A stretch of DNA of 64,000 bases from Metarhizium brunneum (GCF_013426205.1 NC_089427.1:3224001-3288000); one strand, 5' to 3'. Shown: positions 34,279 to 47,791, counted from the stretch's first letter. The notes: generated by a model from the letters alone, not told the origin. Numbers and translations: made by a program.

Positions 34279-37200
34279 ACACCTGTGCTCATATACAACA
34301 CATTTGCTCTTTTTCGGGTTTTCTCTTTTTTTTCTGCAGAATAGACTTGGCTGGGGAGAGAGCGAGGACTTGCCACGTGGGGGACTGAGGGTAGAGGTTG
34401 TTGAACGGGCAGACGGAGGAGCAGTGATTCAGAGACGGGATGCGTGGTTCGCCGGGGCTGAATTTCTCGGAGACCGGATCGATATCCGGTGGTAAAATGG
34501 CATCGTGTCTGCAGCCATGTGTACATTTGTACAAAAGTCACACAAACCAACACCTTTTGAAACGAGTCGACAAGTCTAGACCTTGTTCTGGACGGGGAGA
34601 TCTATCTAGCTCGGGCTGCGCCATGGAAATAGAAATCCTCGCCCGGAAACAAGGGTTACGAGTATGTACGTAGAACGAATGCGCACGGGTTCATCATGTG
34701 ACGTTGAATGTGTTCTCTCCGGGTGCTGAAATGGAGCTAGGCGCCCCCCGTTTTTGGTTCGTAATACTAGCAACAAGGAGTGGTGGTGCTGCGGTGTACG
34801 CCATTTTACCCAACTGATTCGTTGATCGGCGGGTACAACATGGGCTCTGCTTGCTTGGTACTCGAGAGACTAACTAACTAGTACGTAAGTTAAAAACTGG
34901 CCGCATCTTGCTCTTTGTCCTTCGCGGCATAAGGGGCATGTGGTTCCCGTGGCTATCCTCGGGTAGCCGTGGTTGACGCTGTGTACAGGCGCAGTTATGG
35001 ACCAATGAACGCGCGGTTAAAGAAAGCGAGTTGGGGACAAGACTGCGACAGGATTGCATCATTATGGATTCTTGCTCTTCTGGAAACTACACGGGCAAAG
35101 AGAGATACAAGGGCGGGTAGGGTGAAAATAAACTAGTGGGTGAAAACGGGAAAAATTGGAAGAGAGACAACTGCGAGTTTCCGAGGTTGTAGCTTGGATG
35201 GGACCAGACGAGATAGAGAGATACAGATAGAGATTGGGTCCACGGTCTCCGGGCCTTGAATCTGGGGTAACACAGCCGAGGTCAGAAAGCTCCAGCTCAA
35301 AACTACCCGTTTGTACAGCAAAAAAAAGAACCGGAACTAGATTAAACTTTTTTTGGCGCTGGCTTGTCGTTGAACATCAGTGTCCTTAAGAGCCCTGATT
35401 ACCATCGTTCGAAATCAGAGTTTCCCCCAGAATGATGATCACGGGAACACTTGGCTAGCCAATTGAAAGATTATCTGGACACGTTAAAATACGCCATTAG
35501 AAGAATCTTCACATCACCAGGCACGACAGGATCTCGTCAGCCAGCAAGGTTGATGCGTTTGAGGCTTGCCTGTTAATGGAGACACGCCCCTCTAGTCTGA
35601 CCCAGAAGACGGCTCTTCCCCTAACTCAGCCCACGGGAACAGGCATCCAGAAAGCGATGGACCGGCTTCGAGACTGGTGTTTATACAACATTGGCAAAGT
35701 ACCTATGCATCGGGTTTCGATAGGATCCATCCGTAAGGGCGAGCCAGCGTCAAGATTGAAACGGCAGACGGGGAAAAAAGGACGGCTCCCCCCGCAGAAC
35801 TAATTCGGGCGCACGTGTAGGTAGCGAAAATAGACAGGGACGAAACGAGAACTGTGGCAGAGACTTGTCGCATCACAGAGTCGAGAGGACCCGAAAACAA
35901 GTTGGACTCAAGTGCCAGACACGTCCAAAAGCGGCACTCGACGGCGACTTGGGCGGTTGTCGTCGCGCATCTCGGCCGTAGCCTGTGACCTGGTCCTCGG
36001 CAAAACCAGCAGAGACATCGGCCACGGCCGGCGGGGATGCCCATGGAGAAGTCCAGCTAGCTTTGGTTCACAAGGCAGCTGGGAGGTAGCCGCGGGTATT
36101 CGGCATGATGCTGGAAGTGTGACAAAAACACACGCAAGAAGCAAGCTTGAGGATGAAGGATATGGGTTCAAGATACGTAGGAGTGGAAGTGCAAAATGCC
36201 ATGTAGGAAATAGGAAAGTGCGAAACATGCAAAACCCCCGAGAACAACACCGGATAATTTTGGCAGGCGCGCCCGCTTTCCCCTCGCCTGGAGCTCCCAG
36301 GAGCTCAGAGAGGCAGGGAACCTTGGCAGCAGTGAGACTTGACATGGACATATGTACTCCGTACTCTGGTTAAAGCACAGTACGCTTTATCTATCCTACT
36401 TGCAAGACAAAGGGCGGCATGGGAAGCACCTTGGCGCAAGCCTGCAAGCGCCGCATAAAAGGATTGACAAACTAGTATTTCAATACTTCGCTGCTATCTT
36501 GGGGTTCGGAGTTGACTGGCTCACCGATCTCGGTCTGAGCGCAAGACCCAAGGTAAAGCAAGCAACGTTTTGCCATTAGACAGTCGCAAACTGTAACAGA
36601 AGCTTGTTATCCCGCGGCTGTGATTGGCCAATGCCTCTTGTCACTGCAGAAAACTGGGCCCCTCCTTCTCGCAATCCAATGCCGTGACAAGACCGAACGG
36701 CGATGCCACTGGCCAAGACTTTTGATTTGTTTCTCACCACCAGCTTGCTGCTGTAGGCTCATCTTTAAGGATATTTTTTACATTGCATGATTTGTCTCAA
36801 CCCGGTGAGACGTAACATGGCTTCTTCTGCGGGGACAAGGGCCGTGGGCAGTGTTGGCGTTTTGGTCGATGCCACGGCATGAGACCTAGAGAGCTAGACA
36901 GACATGAAGCAAGAGGCGGCGCGGCTAAACACAGAAAAAAGGGCTCTGATGAGACTGAACAGGAGCGGTGACTCCCCCGCTAGTTAAGCAACATCAACCG
37001 CCTCTCAACATCATTACCACCGCGTTTCCTGGGTCCGCGTTCCTTTGATGCCGGCAATTTGCCCTCAACGCACTACGTTGGTGGCTTGACAGTTAGCGTC
37101 GAGCGCGGTTTTCTCCCAGCATATCCAGCGTCCACGCCTCGCAGAGAGAGTGCCATCCTTGTCAGTGACACTGGTCGCCGCGGTCCACTGGAACAAGGAA

Positions 37201-38155
37201 TCATGGTACTTGCTGATAGCATGTCTATTGGTATCGGAGCAGTGTGGTAGGAATACCTGCATACGTAGTCGGTAGCTCGGACATGAGTAAGTGCCATCGA
37301 AATAAAACAAGATACATACATCGATGTGTCAAATGGCACGGCCGCGTCCAATCCTGGATACTCTCGGCGGCGAGGTGGATGTGTAGAATGCTGGGATGTG
37401 GATGTTGTGGATGTCGTTGTGGATTTGGATTGACAGTCGACATGTCCACGGCGGACGAACTTGGACAGGATGGTCAAGCAGCCGCCATGATCAAGTGATT
37501 GTCAGGCGTCGCCAGAAGGAGAGCAGAAATCCCCTCAATGGGCAATGCGTTTATCTGCCCCAAGGTCCCGCCATCAGAAGCTCGTGGGTTTCTGTCTTTC
37601 TTCGCCTCTCTTTTTTCTGCTCCTCGCCCAACTCCAACCACCATCGAGACCTAGGACGCCTCTTGCTTGTCCTTGTGCACCCAGTGTAGCGAGGCCCAAC
37701 GCCAAGCTAGACAGACGGTCAGTGAAACGAGCACAAGAACGAGCAACCCCGAGCCTCGCCAGCAAGCAGCGTTGTTGCTTGTGCTCAGACACGTACCACG
37801 GCCGACAATTGATTCACAAGTAAAAAGACGTCAATCCAACTGCGACATCACCTTGGCCTTTTCGGCCTTGCTGACCCCACCCCCCACCAAGACAGGCAGA
37901 GACAGGCAGAGACAAAGAGCTTGACCCCTCACCCCTCCTCGCCCCGGCTTGCTCAGGTCCATTCTACTCCAGCCAGTCGACGAAGCACGATACTTGTTGA
38001 GCCGATCAGACACCAGACCGGCCTCCCGGCTCAGTAGCTTTAAAAACCACCCGGAGCTCCCTCGACCCAAGCTCTGCTTTTCCGCCTCATCTAGCCTTTC
38101 CTTCTGCCTTTACTTTTTTGTTGCTGCCTTTTTGCTGCACAACTCCTTGCCCACC
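34279..38155. other. 3.9-kb gene-poor region between MPC1 and PYC
   Basis: No supportable gene. Longer frames such as 35908-36351 (-) and 35703-36044 (-) overlap others on the opposite strand and have no domain. One exact motif hit (36356). The right end, 37.5-38.15 kb, becomes CT-rich and holds the promoter and leader of PYC. Confidence 0.5.
38078..38150 (+). promoter_or_regulatory. pyrimidine-rich leader of PYC
   Basis: A CT-rich stretch directly precedes the PYC start at 38156, with a TTTAAAAAC element near 38038-38046. CT-rich leaders near start codons are common in highly expressed filamentous-fungal genes. The exact start of transcription is not determinable. Confidence 0.4.
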
Positions 38156-41100
38156 ATGGCAGTTCCGCAGCAGCCTCTCACCTTTAACGATGTCTTCGAG
38201 GATGAGGATGTTGACGAGCCCAAGGCCGCCAACTCGGTTCACCACATCCGAGCCAACTCGAGCATCATGCAGCTGAAGAAGATTCTGGGTATGTCCCGAG
38301 TTTGTGAGCGTCCGTCGAGCTGGACTGGCTGCTTGTGCCTCGGTCGCAGACTGGGGAGACAAGGGCCGACTGCGCGCGTAGCTCAATTGCCCGAATTGGA
38401 ACAATCTAGGAGCCCAAGCTGACCGTTTTTATTTATGATCAACAGTTGCCAACCGTGGTGAAATCCGTAAGTGATCCGTCTCCGTCTCCATGCATCGTGC
38501 TGCGCCAAATCGCTGCGTCTTCAGCCAGTACTAACATGTGCCAGCCATCCGGGTATGGCCTGACCCCACCAGTTCAAAGACGAGACACAATGACGATGTG
38601 CTAACCAAGCTGTTGTGCCGCATTGCAGATTTTTAGAACCGTAAGTTTGGCAGTCCCTTGCGACCCGTATACCACTCCAATTGATCGCATACTGACGCTG
38701 AGGGGTTTTTGGGGGTTCACAGGCCCACGAGCTTTCACTGCACACCATCGCCGTCTTCAGGTAACAACTCCAGCGCAGGCGTCTCGCCCGCTTTGAGCGG
38801 TCCGCTTTGGAGCTTCGACTGACGTTCCAACCCCGACAGTTATGAGGACCGTCTTTCCATGCACAGGCAGAGTAGGGACATCACTTCTCCGGCCGGCGTT
38901 TTTAGTCTGGCGACTTTCCCCCCATTCTTCTTTACTGACAGTGACTGCAGAGGCCGACGAGGCCTACGTTATCGGAAAGCGTGGCCAGTATACCCCTGTC
39001 GGAGCCTATCTGGCCGGAGACGAGATTATCAAGATCGCTGTTGAGCACGGTGCTCAATTGATCCACCCTGGTCAGTTTTGACTCGGCAGCCGCCGCATAA
39101 GCTCAACCCTTCTAATCCGATCTAGGGTACGGTTTCTTGTCAGAAAATGCTGAATTTGCCCGAAACGTCGAGAAGGCTGGCCTCATTGTAAGACCCATAA
39201 CCTCTTTGCCCCGGTGTTACACTGCGTCTTGACCCCCCCTGGTCCCTTCGGAGCTGATTGGTATCTCTCTTTGCAACGATAATAGTTTGTCGGCCCCCAA
39301 CCCGATGTCATTGATGCGCTTGGCGACAAGGTCTCGGCCCGCAAGCTCGCCATCGCCGCTGATGTCCCTGTTGTTCCTGGCACCGAAGGTGCTGTTGCCA
39401 AGTACGAGGAGGTCAAGGCCTTCACTGACAGCTATGGCTTCCCCATCATCATCAAGGCTGCCTATGGTGGCGGTGGCCGGGGTATGCGAGTCGTCCGCGA
39501 CCCCGAGTCCCTAAAGGAGAGCTTCGAGCGTGCCACCTCCGAGGCCAAGTCCGCCTTTGGAAACGGAACCGTCTTTGTCGAGCGATTCCTCGACAAGCCC
39601 AAGCACATTGAGGTCCAGCTGCTTGGTGATAACCATGGCAACATTGTTCACTTGTACGAGCGTGACTGCTCTGTCCAGCGAAGACACCAAAAGGTTGTCG
39701 AGATTGCCCCTGCCAAGGATCTTCCCGCTGAGACCCGCGATGCCATCCTGGCCGATGCTGTCAAGCTGGCCAAGTCTGTCAACTACCGCAATGCAGGCAC
39801 TGCGGAGTTCTTGGTCGACCAGCAGAACCGATACTACTTTATTGAGATCAACCCCCGTATCCAGGTCGAGCACACCATCACTGAAGAAATTACTGGCATC
39901 GATATCGTCGCCGCCCAGATCCAGATTGCCGCTGGTGCTACCCTTTCCCAGCTCGGACTGACCCAAGACCGCATCTCTACCCGTGGTTTTGCCATCCAGT
40001 GCCGTATCACCACCGAAGACCCCGCTGAACAGTTCCGCCCAGATACTGGCAAGATCGAGGTCTACCGATCTGCCGGTGGTAATGGTGTCCGTCTTGACGG
40101 TGGCAACGGATTTGCTGGCGCCGTCATTACTCCTTACTACGACTCCATGTTGGTCAAGTGCACATGCCACGGCTCAACATACGAAATCGCCCGCAGAAAA
40201 GTCCTCCGTGCCTTGATAGAGTTCCGTGTCCGTGGTGTCAAGACCAACATCCCCTTCCTGGCCTCCCTACTTACCCACCCCGTCTTCATTGACGGCAACT
40301 GCTGGACTACCTTTATTGATGATACCCCCGAGCTGTTTGATCTCGTTGGAAGCCAGAACCGTGCCCAGAAGCTGTTGGCCTATCTTGGCGACGTGGCCGT
40401 CAACGGCAGCTCCATCAAGGGACAAATTGGCGAGCCTAAGCTCAGGACCGAGATCATTCTCCCTGAGCTCATCGCATCCGATGGCCAGAAGGTTGATGTC
40501 AGTCAGCCCTGCCAGAAGGGATGGAGGAACATTCTTGTTGAGCAGGGCCCTAAGGCCTTTGCCAAGGCTGTTCGGGAATACAAGGGCTGCCTGCTCATGG
40601 ACACCACCTGGAGAGATGCCCACCAGTCTCTGCTTGCCACTCGTGTCCGAACCGTGGACCTGTTGAACATTGCCAAAGAGACCAGCCACGCCATGTCTAA
40701 CCTCTACAGTTTGGAATGCTGGGGTGGTGCTACCTTTGATGTTGCCATGCGATTCCTCTATGAGGACCCTTGGGACCGTCTCCGCAAGATGCGAAAGCTT
40801 GTTCCTAATATCCCGTTCCAGATGCTTCTGCGTGGTGCCAATGGTGTTGCCTACTCCTCTCTGCCAGACAATGCTATTGATCATTTTGTCGAGCAGGCCA
40901 AGAAGAACGGTGTTGATATCTTCCGTGTCTTTGATGCTCTGAACGATATTGACCAGCTCGAAGTTGGTATCAAAGCCGTGCAAAAGGCCGGTGGTGTTGC
41001 CGAAGGAACAGTGTGTATTTCGGGAGATATGCTGGTAAGTCCCTTGTATTTTATGGTTCCCAAGTTTCTATTAACCCCCTGGACCTTTTCTCCGCATTCT

Positions 41101-42639
41101 TTTTATTTACGCAGCACTGCTGCAGGACGCGACATGTATTGACACGCAATTTCTCATTAGAACCCCAAAAAGAAGTATAACCTGGAGTACTACCTGGATT
41201 TGGTTGACAAGTTGGTCAAGCTTGACATCGACGTTTTGGGCATCAAGGATATGGCTGGTGTTCTCAAGCCTCACGCCGCCACTCTTCTGATCGGATCTAT
41301 CCGCAAGAAGTACCCTGATCTCCCCATCCACGTCCACACCCACGACTCTGCTGGCACGGGTGTCGCTTCCATGGTTGCTTGCGCCAAGGCCGGTGCCGAT
41401 GCCGTTGACGCCGCCACTGACAGCTTGTCTGGCATGACTTCTCAGCCTAGCATCAACGCTATCCTGGCCTCTCTCGAAGGCACTGGCTTGGAGCCTGGTC
41501 TGGACGCCCGCCAGGTTCGCGCCCTCGACACATACTGGTCGCAGCTTCGTCTACTCTACTCTCCCTTCGAGGCTCACCTTGCAGGTCCCGATCCCGAGGT
41601 CTACGAGCACGAGATTCCTGGTGGTCAGCTCACCAACATGATGTTCCAGGCCTCCCAGCTTGGTCTGGGCTCCCAGTGGCTCGAGACCAAGAAGGCCTAC
41701 GAACACGCCAACGACCTTCTTGGTGATATTGTCAAGGTCACCCCAACCTCCAAGGTTGTGGGTGATCTTGCCCAGTTCATGGTTTCCAACAAGCTGTCCG
41801 CTGAGGACGTCAAGGCCCGTGCCTCGGAACTTGATTTCCCTGGCTCCGTTTTGGAATTCCTGGAGGGCCTTATGGGCCAGCCATACGGAGGGTTCCCCGA
41901 GCCCCTTCGCTCTGATGCTCTGCGTGGCCGCCGCAAGCTCGACAAGCGTCCTGGCTTGTTCCTCGAACCCGTCGACTTCCCCAAGGTCAAGAAAGACCTC
42001 GCCAAGAAGTATGGTGCTCCCGTCACTGAATGTGATATCGCATCCTACGTCATGTACCCCAAGGTCTTCGAGGATTACAAGAAGTTCCAGCTGCAGTATG
42101 GCGACTTGTCTGTCCTGCCAACCCGGTACTTCCTCACCAAGCCCGAGATTGGCGAAGAGTTCAACGTCGAGCTCGAGAAGGGCAAGGTCCTCATCCTCAA
42201 GCTTCTCGCTGTTGGCCCTCTCAGCGAGAATACCGGCCAGCGTGAGGTCTTCTTCGAGATGAATGGCGAGGTTCGACAGGTCGCAGTCCTTGACAACAAG
42301 GCTGCCGTGGAGAACATTAGCCGACCCAAGGCCGATGCAAGCGACTCCAGCCAAGTCGGTGCCCCCATGTCTGGCGTTCTTGTTGAGCTCCGCGTACACG
42401 AGGGCTCCGATGTCAAGAAGGGCGACCCGTTGGCTGTCCTGTCAGCCATGAAGATGGTGAGTCAATACCCTCCTTGTCATATGCGTTAAAAAATGTCAAG
42501 TAGTTTGGAAATTTTGCTAACCCGGCGCTAGGAAATGGTCATCTCAGCTCCCCACAGCGGCAAGGTCGCAAGCCTCCAGGTCAAGGAGGGCGACTCAGTC
42601 GACGGTTCGGACCTAGTGTGCAGAATCACAAAAGCCTAG
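38156..42639 (+). CDS. PYC: pyruvate carboxylase
   Basis: Eleven exons: 38156-38288, 38446-38466, 38545-38552, 38629-38640, 38723-38760, 38841-38872, 38951-39070, 39126-39187, 39286-41034, 41161-42456 and 42532-42639. Product 1192 aa, full length for the family. It carboxylates pyruvate to oxaloacetate with ATP and biotin; the fungal enzyme is typically cytosolic, and no mitochondrial presequence is seen. Domains: biotin carboxylase about 38-490 (VANRGEIPIR, GGGGRGMR, EINPRIQVEH), carboxyltransferase about 565-835 (TTWRDAHQS, HTHDSAG), tetramerisation region, and biotin carrier about 1115-1192 with the biotinyl lysine K1156 in AMKM. Every splice restores conserved residues (IPIRIFRTAHEL). Exons 2, 3 and 4 are only 21, 8 and 12 nt. 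The last intron falls exactly between AMKM and EM. MPC1 is the neighbour upstream. Confidence 0.96.
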
Positions 42640-45600
42640 ACTCGCCCTTGTTTGAGGCTAGAAAAATTAAAGAAGTAGGAAAATTTTGTGGATTGTATGG
42701 TTGTATGGTTTTGGGAGTCTGAAGTTGCACATTCAGGAACGAACGAGCACGCCACAGGTACGGAAAACAAAACACACTGCACGGCATGAACAGTGCGAGG
42801 TTGTCGGAGTTAATTTCCCCCTACTTGTTCCCCTTTTCTTAGGTTACGTCTGGTAGATTTTTTGCTTGTATGGCTATGAATATGAATATGATTATGGATA
42901 GAGCTCAGTTGCCATGTGACAGACCATCAAGGGCATCCATTCACCACGTATGAATGTGGCTGGTATATTGCGGTATCAGGAAAGCTGTACGCAACGATGC
43001 GCCAACGCTGTCTCGACGGCCAATTACTATTTGTTCTGCACAGAGCGTTTTCAAGCGCCGACTGTGATTAATCTGTATGCTGGACCACCGCTATTGCCGT
43101 CGCCTGTCGATGCTACCATGGCGGTGGAAGCTCGATCAGCACCCCAGGCTTGCTGTCGGACCTGTATCAGTCGTCGTGGCTAGTTAAGTGAAATGCATAA
43201 GTACGCAGCGAAGGTCTCAAAATAAATGCTACGGAGTACTCCGTACAGGCGTCGTCTTTTCCATCCCCAGCCACAAGAAGTCCCTTGCTCTACTCCGTAC
43301 TCCATAAACCAATGAACCAATAGAAGAACGACGCCATGTTGCCTCCATGATCCGCCTCGGCTGTGTATCCGGCGGGCCAGCCCCAGAATCCGGGGGAGAC
43401 GTGGAGATTGAGGAGGGGGCGGCGCATGAAACGACCTGCCCGGGTGCTTGTCACAATTCTTGGGGGACATGGAGACATTTACACGGCTGCGTTGCGTTGC
43501 CGCTTGATGCCGGCCGCACATGCTTCTGCGGGAGGCGATGGGAGGCAACGCAGAGGGTTGCGGCTGAGCATGTCCGTGTTCTACATATAGTGGACGAGGC
43601 AGTAAATTTGAGGCTGGACAACTGGCCCTGTGGCCCGAGCATGCAGATTCTAGATTCTACGCGGGCAAATAAACGCAGCTAGACGTGGCATGACAGGCGT
43701 GAGGATTTTCAGACAAAGGACGTTGATGCCGGTTATCGCGTGGCGCGTAGGTTCCCGCTGAGCTGGATGGAACAGATGATGGCGAACAGACATGAAATCA
43801 AGCAGCTTGATACTAGCCAGAGCAGCGCATTGTATAATTTCATGGCCTGCGAGGGTCTGAGCCAAGTTTGAAGTGGTTTAACCATTTGGCAACTTGGCGC
43901 TCCGGCTCAGCCGAGGAGGTGAGACAGCGTCAAGGCAGCCATATGCAGTCTAATCTGATAACCATCTCAAATGCAACATTTGTCAATCCAAACACTCATG
44001 GCTGCGTGCCTCGATCAATCGGAGGGCAATCGGGCAGTCGAGGTGATTCGAGAAGGGGACCGCCATCACGAATGGGCTTGAGGGGTCACGTCACATCACG
44101 TCAGGATCGTCACACGCACACTTGGCAGCTGTCTGCCTGCATGCTACGTCGATGAAAATGCTTGTTTGTACTTGTACTCCGTACAGAGTAATTTATTAGT
44201 CCATGCATGCATGCATTCGGCGTCGGGTGGATGGGGGCGGTTGTCTCGTGTGGCGGGGGAGACGGAATCGTATTGGACTGAGACGAGCTCTGCCATTTGC
44301 CATGATTTAAGTGCATAATCCTCGTAGGCCATCCACAACCAGACGAGGCTGGAAAGGAGAGAAGTCGGAGTTGCAGCCAGGGCGGAAACCGTCTCCCTTG
44401 GCCTCGTCTAGCAGCTTCTGCCGTCTCCCTATCGAGTATCCATAGCCTAAAGTAGTGTTGCGCAAGAGATTTGCCCTGCCATTGTCATCGCGGACACCCT
44501 GTCGTCTCCTCATGTCTGTTCCAGAAGCAGACCAAGGCCGAACCCTGAAGCGCTCATGACCCACTCTAGTCGAAAAGAGTGTGGGGGGGAGAAGAATTTC
44601 GAAGGGCCAAGTGGGAATGAGATGAATTGATGCCTGGCGACCTGGGACCTCAAGTGCTGGGTGCTCCGCAAAGGCCGGGGCTGCTGCAATGACATGTCCC
44701 AGCATCCAGATCTGACCATGCTAGTAGCGCGAGTGCCATGCGATGCCATGCAGTACGCAGTCATGCTGGCATATAGTATCGCGTCACTGACTGCATGGAC
44801 TTTGCGCCAGAGTACTGAGTAGTGTCAAGTTGCAAGAATTGGTCAACTGGTAGTTTCCGGTAGCAAATACCAGACTTGATCTGGCACAGTTGGTCGTGCT
44901 AGGGCATAGCACTAAATTCATACTACTTAAGTAAGTAGATGGACAGTCCCGTTAGACTTTGATGGAGAATATCCAAGTCTGCTGGTCAGCTGCTGGCAGG
45001 GCTATCGAGACCTAGCACAGGTTCTTGGGTACCTGCTTGCGTACTACATGCGTACTGGCTTGAAATGTCAATCAACATCCACGCACTCGCACCTGCCCCT
45101 GCTATGTGCCCCAGTAAGCCGGTGTCCCGTAAGCTCAAAGTTGCAAGCTGCACCCGGCCCTCCCCCGCTTCCGGCCCTAGTGCAGTGCACTGGTGCATGG
45201 CTCATACTCCGTACTAGTCATGAGCCTTCTCGCCTCCCCCTCCAAAGTCCAGATGTCCTTAACATCAAAGCGCCCCAAGCCTAGTACAACTTGACTGTAC
45301 ATCCCGTCTGGACTGGACCAGACTCTGCAAAAAAGAGACGGCCTGCAGCCACCAAACCCCAGGCAGGACTCACCACACAACACCACACAACACACAAGTC
45401 CACCGCGTACGGTCGCTGCTCGCAAATTTTCGTCTCTTCATTTTTTAGCAGGAGCCTTGTCAAGATATCTATCGTCACACTCTCCGCCAATCCATCCAGA
45501 AAAGACTTGCCGTCGTGTGCACAATCAGCATTTCCACCGCAGGGCACACGACCACCACTCCACCCTTACACTGCTCCGTCCTGTCCTGTCCTCGCATCCG

Positions 45601-45730
45601 AGGAGGCCTCTGCCACGACGAGCCTTGTCGACATCTCTGACCTGTGCGTGGCCTTGACGCCTAGACCCGGCATCGAGCCTCCCCTTGATACTCTACACCC
45701 CTGGGGATTCTTCGTCATCGCGCCACTGCC
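42640..45730. other. 3.1-kb gene-poor region
   Basis: 3' flank of PYC on the left and probable leader of the next gene on the right (45.3-45.73 kb, CT-rich with an ACAC-rich stretch near 45372). Motif hits at 43230, 43238, 43292, 44176 and 45206. No gene is supported; a frame at 45291-45770 overlaps the next start in another frame and looks like leader sequence. Confidence 0.5.
43230..43245. repeat. perfect 16-bp palindrome of two ACTCCGTA motifs
   Basis: TACGGAGTACTCCGTA is identical on both strands, made of abutting TACGGAGT and ACTCCGTA. The order of the two halves is opposite to the palindrome at 3441, so the motif occurs in both inverted arrangements. Confidence 0.85.
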
Positions 45731-46390
45731 ATGGAGAGTCTCCAGCTGTCTCAGGTGCTCGCTGACTTGAGCAATCTTGGAGCTGCGGTAGGTGTTTGCC
45801 ACCTGGATGCATTCAACGCACCTTGTCTAAATCTCGTCGCTGTAGGAACCCGAGGCTGCCGCCGCCATCGTCAACGCCAATGTCCCCATTGTCAAGGCAG
45901 AACAATTAGCCGAACCGAAGACCTCTGCACCGAGCCCTCAACCGCCGCGCCCGACCAACATGAAGCGATCGTGGTCATCCGAGGCTGGTGTCCCCCCCAA
46001 GTTTGACAAGCTAGGTCGACGAATCCTGATTAATTCAGGGTCCCGATCTGGATCTGCCGCAAACTCATCTCCTGGAACGCCTCGACTGAGCGAGTCTATT
46101 GTATGAAAGCCTATGCGCTCCCTGCCCTGCCCCCATTTTAAGCAGCACGCGAAGGAATTTCAGTTCTGATGACAAACGTCTAGGTTGACGATGACCTGGA
46201 AAGAGCATCTACCCTCATGGCTCTTTACGACATCCGCGCCAAGATAAAGCAGCAGGACAACAGCAGCCTCATGAGAGCCCGCGAGAAGATCAACGCCCTA
46301 GCCGCCAAGCAACAGGCTGCTGACCGTAGTATGAAGGCCTCCGACGAGCTCCGGCGCCATCGATATTCTTTTCCCAAGCCCGGTCTGTAA
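45731..46390 (+). CDS. conserved fungal protein of unknown function
   Basis: Three exons: 45731-45787, 45846-46100 and 46184-46390; product 172 aa. Exons join in phase 0 at good sites (GCG/GTAGGT, TGTAG/GAA, ATT/GTATGA, TCTAG/GTT). I do not recognise a named domain. The middle is Pro/Ser/Ala-rich with a short basic LGRRIL element; the C-terminal 65 residues (VDDDLERASTLMALYDI, REKINALAAKQQ) look like an amphipathic helical segment ending in HRYSFPKPGL. The helical end and the short N-terminal helix (ESLQLSQVLADLSNLG) might be protein-binding parts. No signal peptide or membrane segment. The clean splicing and biased composition support a real gene. Confidence 0.75.
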
Positions 46391-47791
46391 ATCGTGGGCC
46401 TACTGTTTTGAATTTTTGGATCGTTTTCACATAGATGAACTTTGGGGATTATTTTGCAAGGCGTTTCAGGGAACTTGTACTCGGACAACTAATTTCATCA
46501 AGTCCAATGTCGTCTTTGGTTTTCATTGACTAAACATTACCTCTGCTGCTGTTTTCATGACAGGCATCTTCTTTAAACAAAAGTACTATTGACAGATAAT
46601 TCTTTCTGGCAACGACCTACGACCTAAGCAAAGTTATGACGATACCATTGTGGCCGCGGGCGAGACAGACAGGCACATGGTGCTGGATGAGATGGGAGTA
46701 CAATGGCGGCAGAGGCTCATATTTGTATTGTATCCCGATACTGAGAATATCGAGTTCGGGCTCGTTCTTCTGCGTTATGGGCAGTGGGAGCTGGACTTGT
46801 TCTGCTGGAGCAGAAGCCGATTTGTTCTTTCCTTTGGATGGGTTTTACGCCTCCTGACTGTGCGACTACTCTGTCCTCCTCGGCAACGGGTTGGAAACGA
46901 CATGGATAATGAGAAGGGGAAAGGGGACGGGATGAGTTGATGCATCTTCTCGAGCCTGAGATAGTCCTACAAGGCAAGCTCTAGGGCAGTCGCTTCCGAC
47001 TGTTGACTTCAGGACGCCAGCGTCGCATTCTCAGCGGTTTGCTTTTGCGGGAGGGCATTTTTGTACGATTATATACCCACGCCTACCTACCTATGTAGTA
47101 ATGTTTGATTCCGAGAAACACTTCTGCAGTCAGACCACAGGTAATTAATTGTTCAGAGAGTCCAGGGAAATGTTTGTCTGTGGCCTATGCACTGCCTTTG
47201 CTTGCTGAGATTTCGTAGACATGAACCCTTGGGGCATAAGAAATGTATTTAGGGGAATTTTATCTTGGACAGTCTCCGGCCAATGAAGACTGGGCGCGCA
47301 TCTTGAGTGGTTTGGTTGTGTAGTGCGGGAACTTTGCTGAAGCTTTGCCTCTGCGATACATGCTTGCATGCTAGTCTCATGCACGATATCAATGAGTAGC
47401 CGCTCATGGTGGCCAATATTGACTGGAACCGAGATTTTGGGGTCCTACTAAAACGGAAGGCGCCGACACTGGCTCGTGACGGCACTGGGGCCACTGGGGT
47501 CAACGGTTCCATATCGCCGCCCCTGAATGCTTCCCAGCCAATCAACTTCCAGTCTCCAACGTCCAACCAACGCCGTCTTGAAAGCGACCAACTTCCCAGG
47601 CATCAATGCGCATTTCTGCCAGTTACTCCGTACACAAAACAATTCTAAATGCGTGGTCGGTGGTGCAGTGATTCCTCAGGCGAGGACTAGTCGACTTGTA
47701 TAGGGCCTGGTCATACCTCTCTCTTCTGTCAGGTGCTGCCATCATCCTTACCCACGTACATACACCAGTCCCTGGACGCTGAGCTCCAGCC
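46391..47791. other. intergenic, no gene seen
   Basis: Short frames only. One motif hit (47625) lies 160 bp upstream of the next start, so it is within the likely promoter. A CCTACCTACCTA stretch occurs near 47082. Confidence 0.5.

Noticed and set aside
45291..45770. 159-aa plus-strand frame
   Set aside because: Overlaps the start of the 45731 gene in another frame and has CT-rich leader composition.
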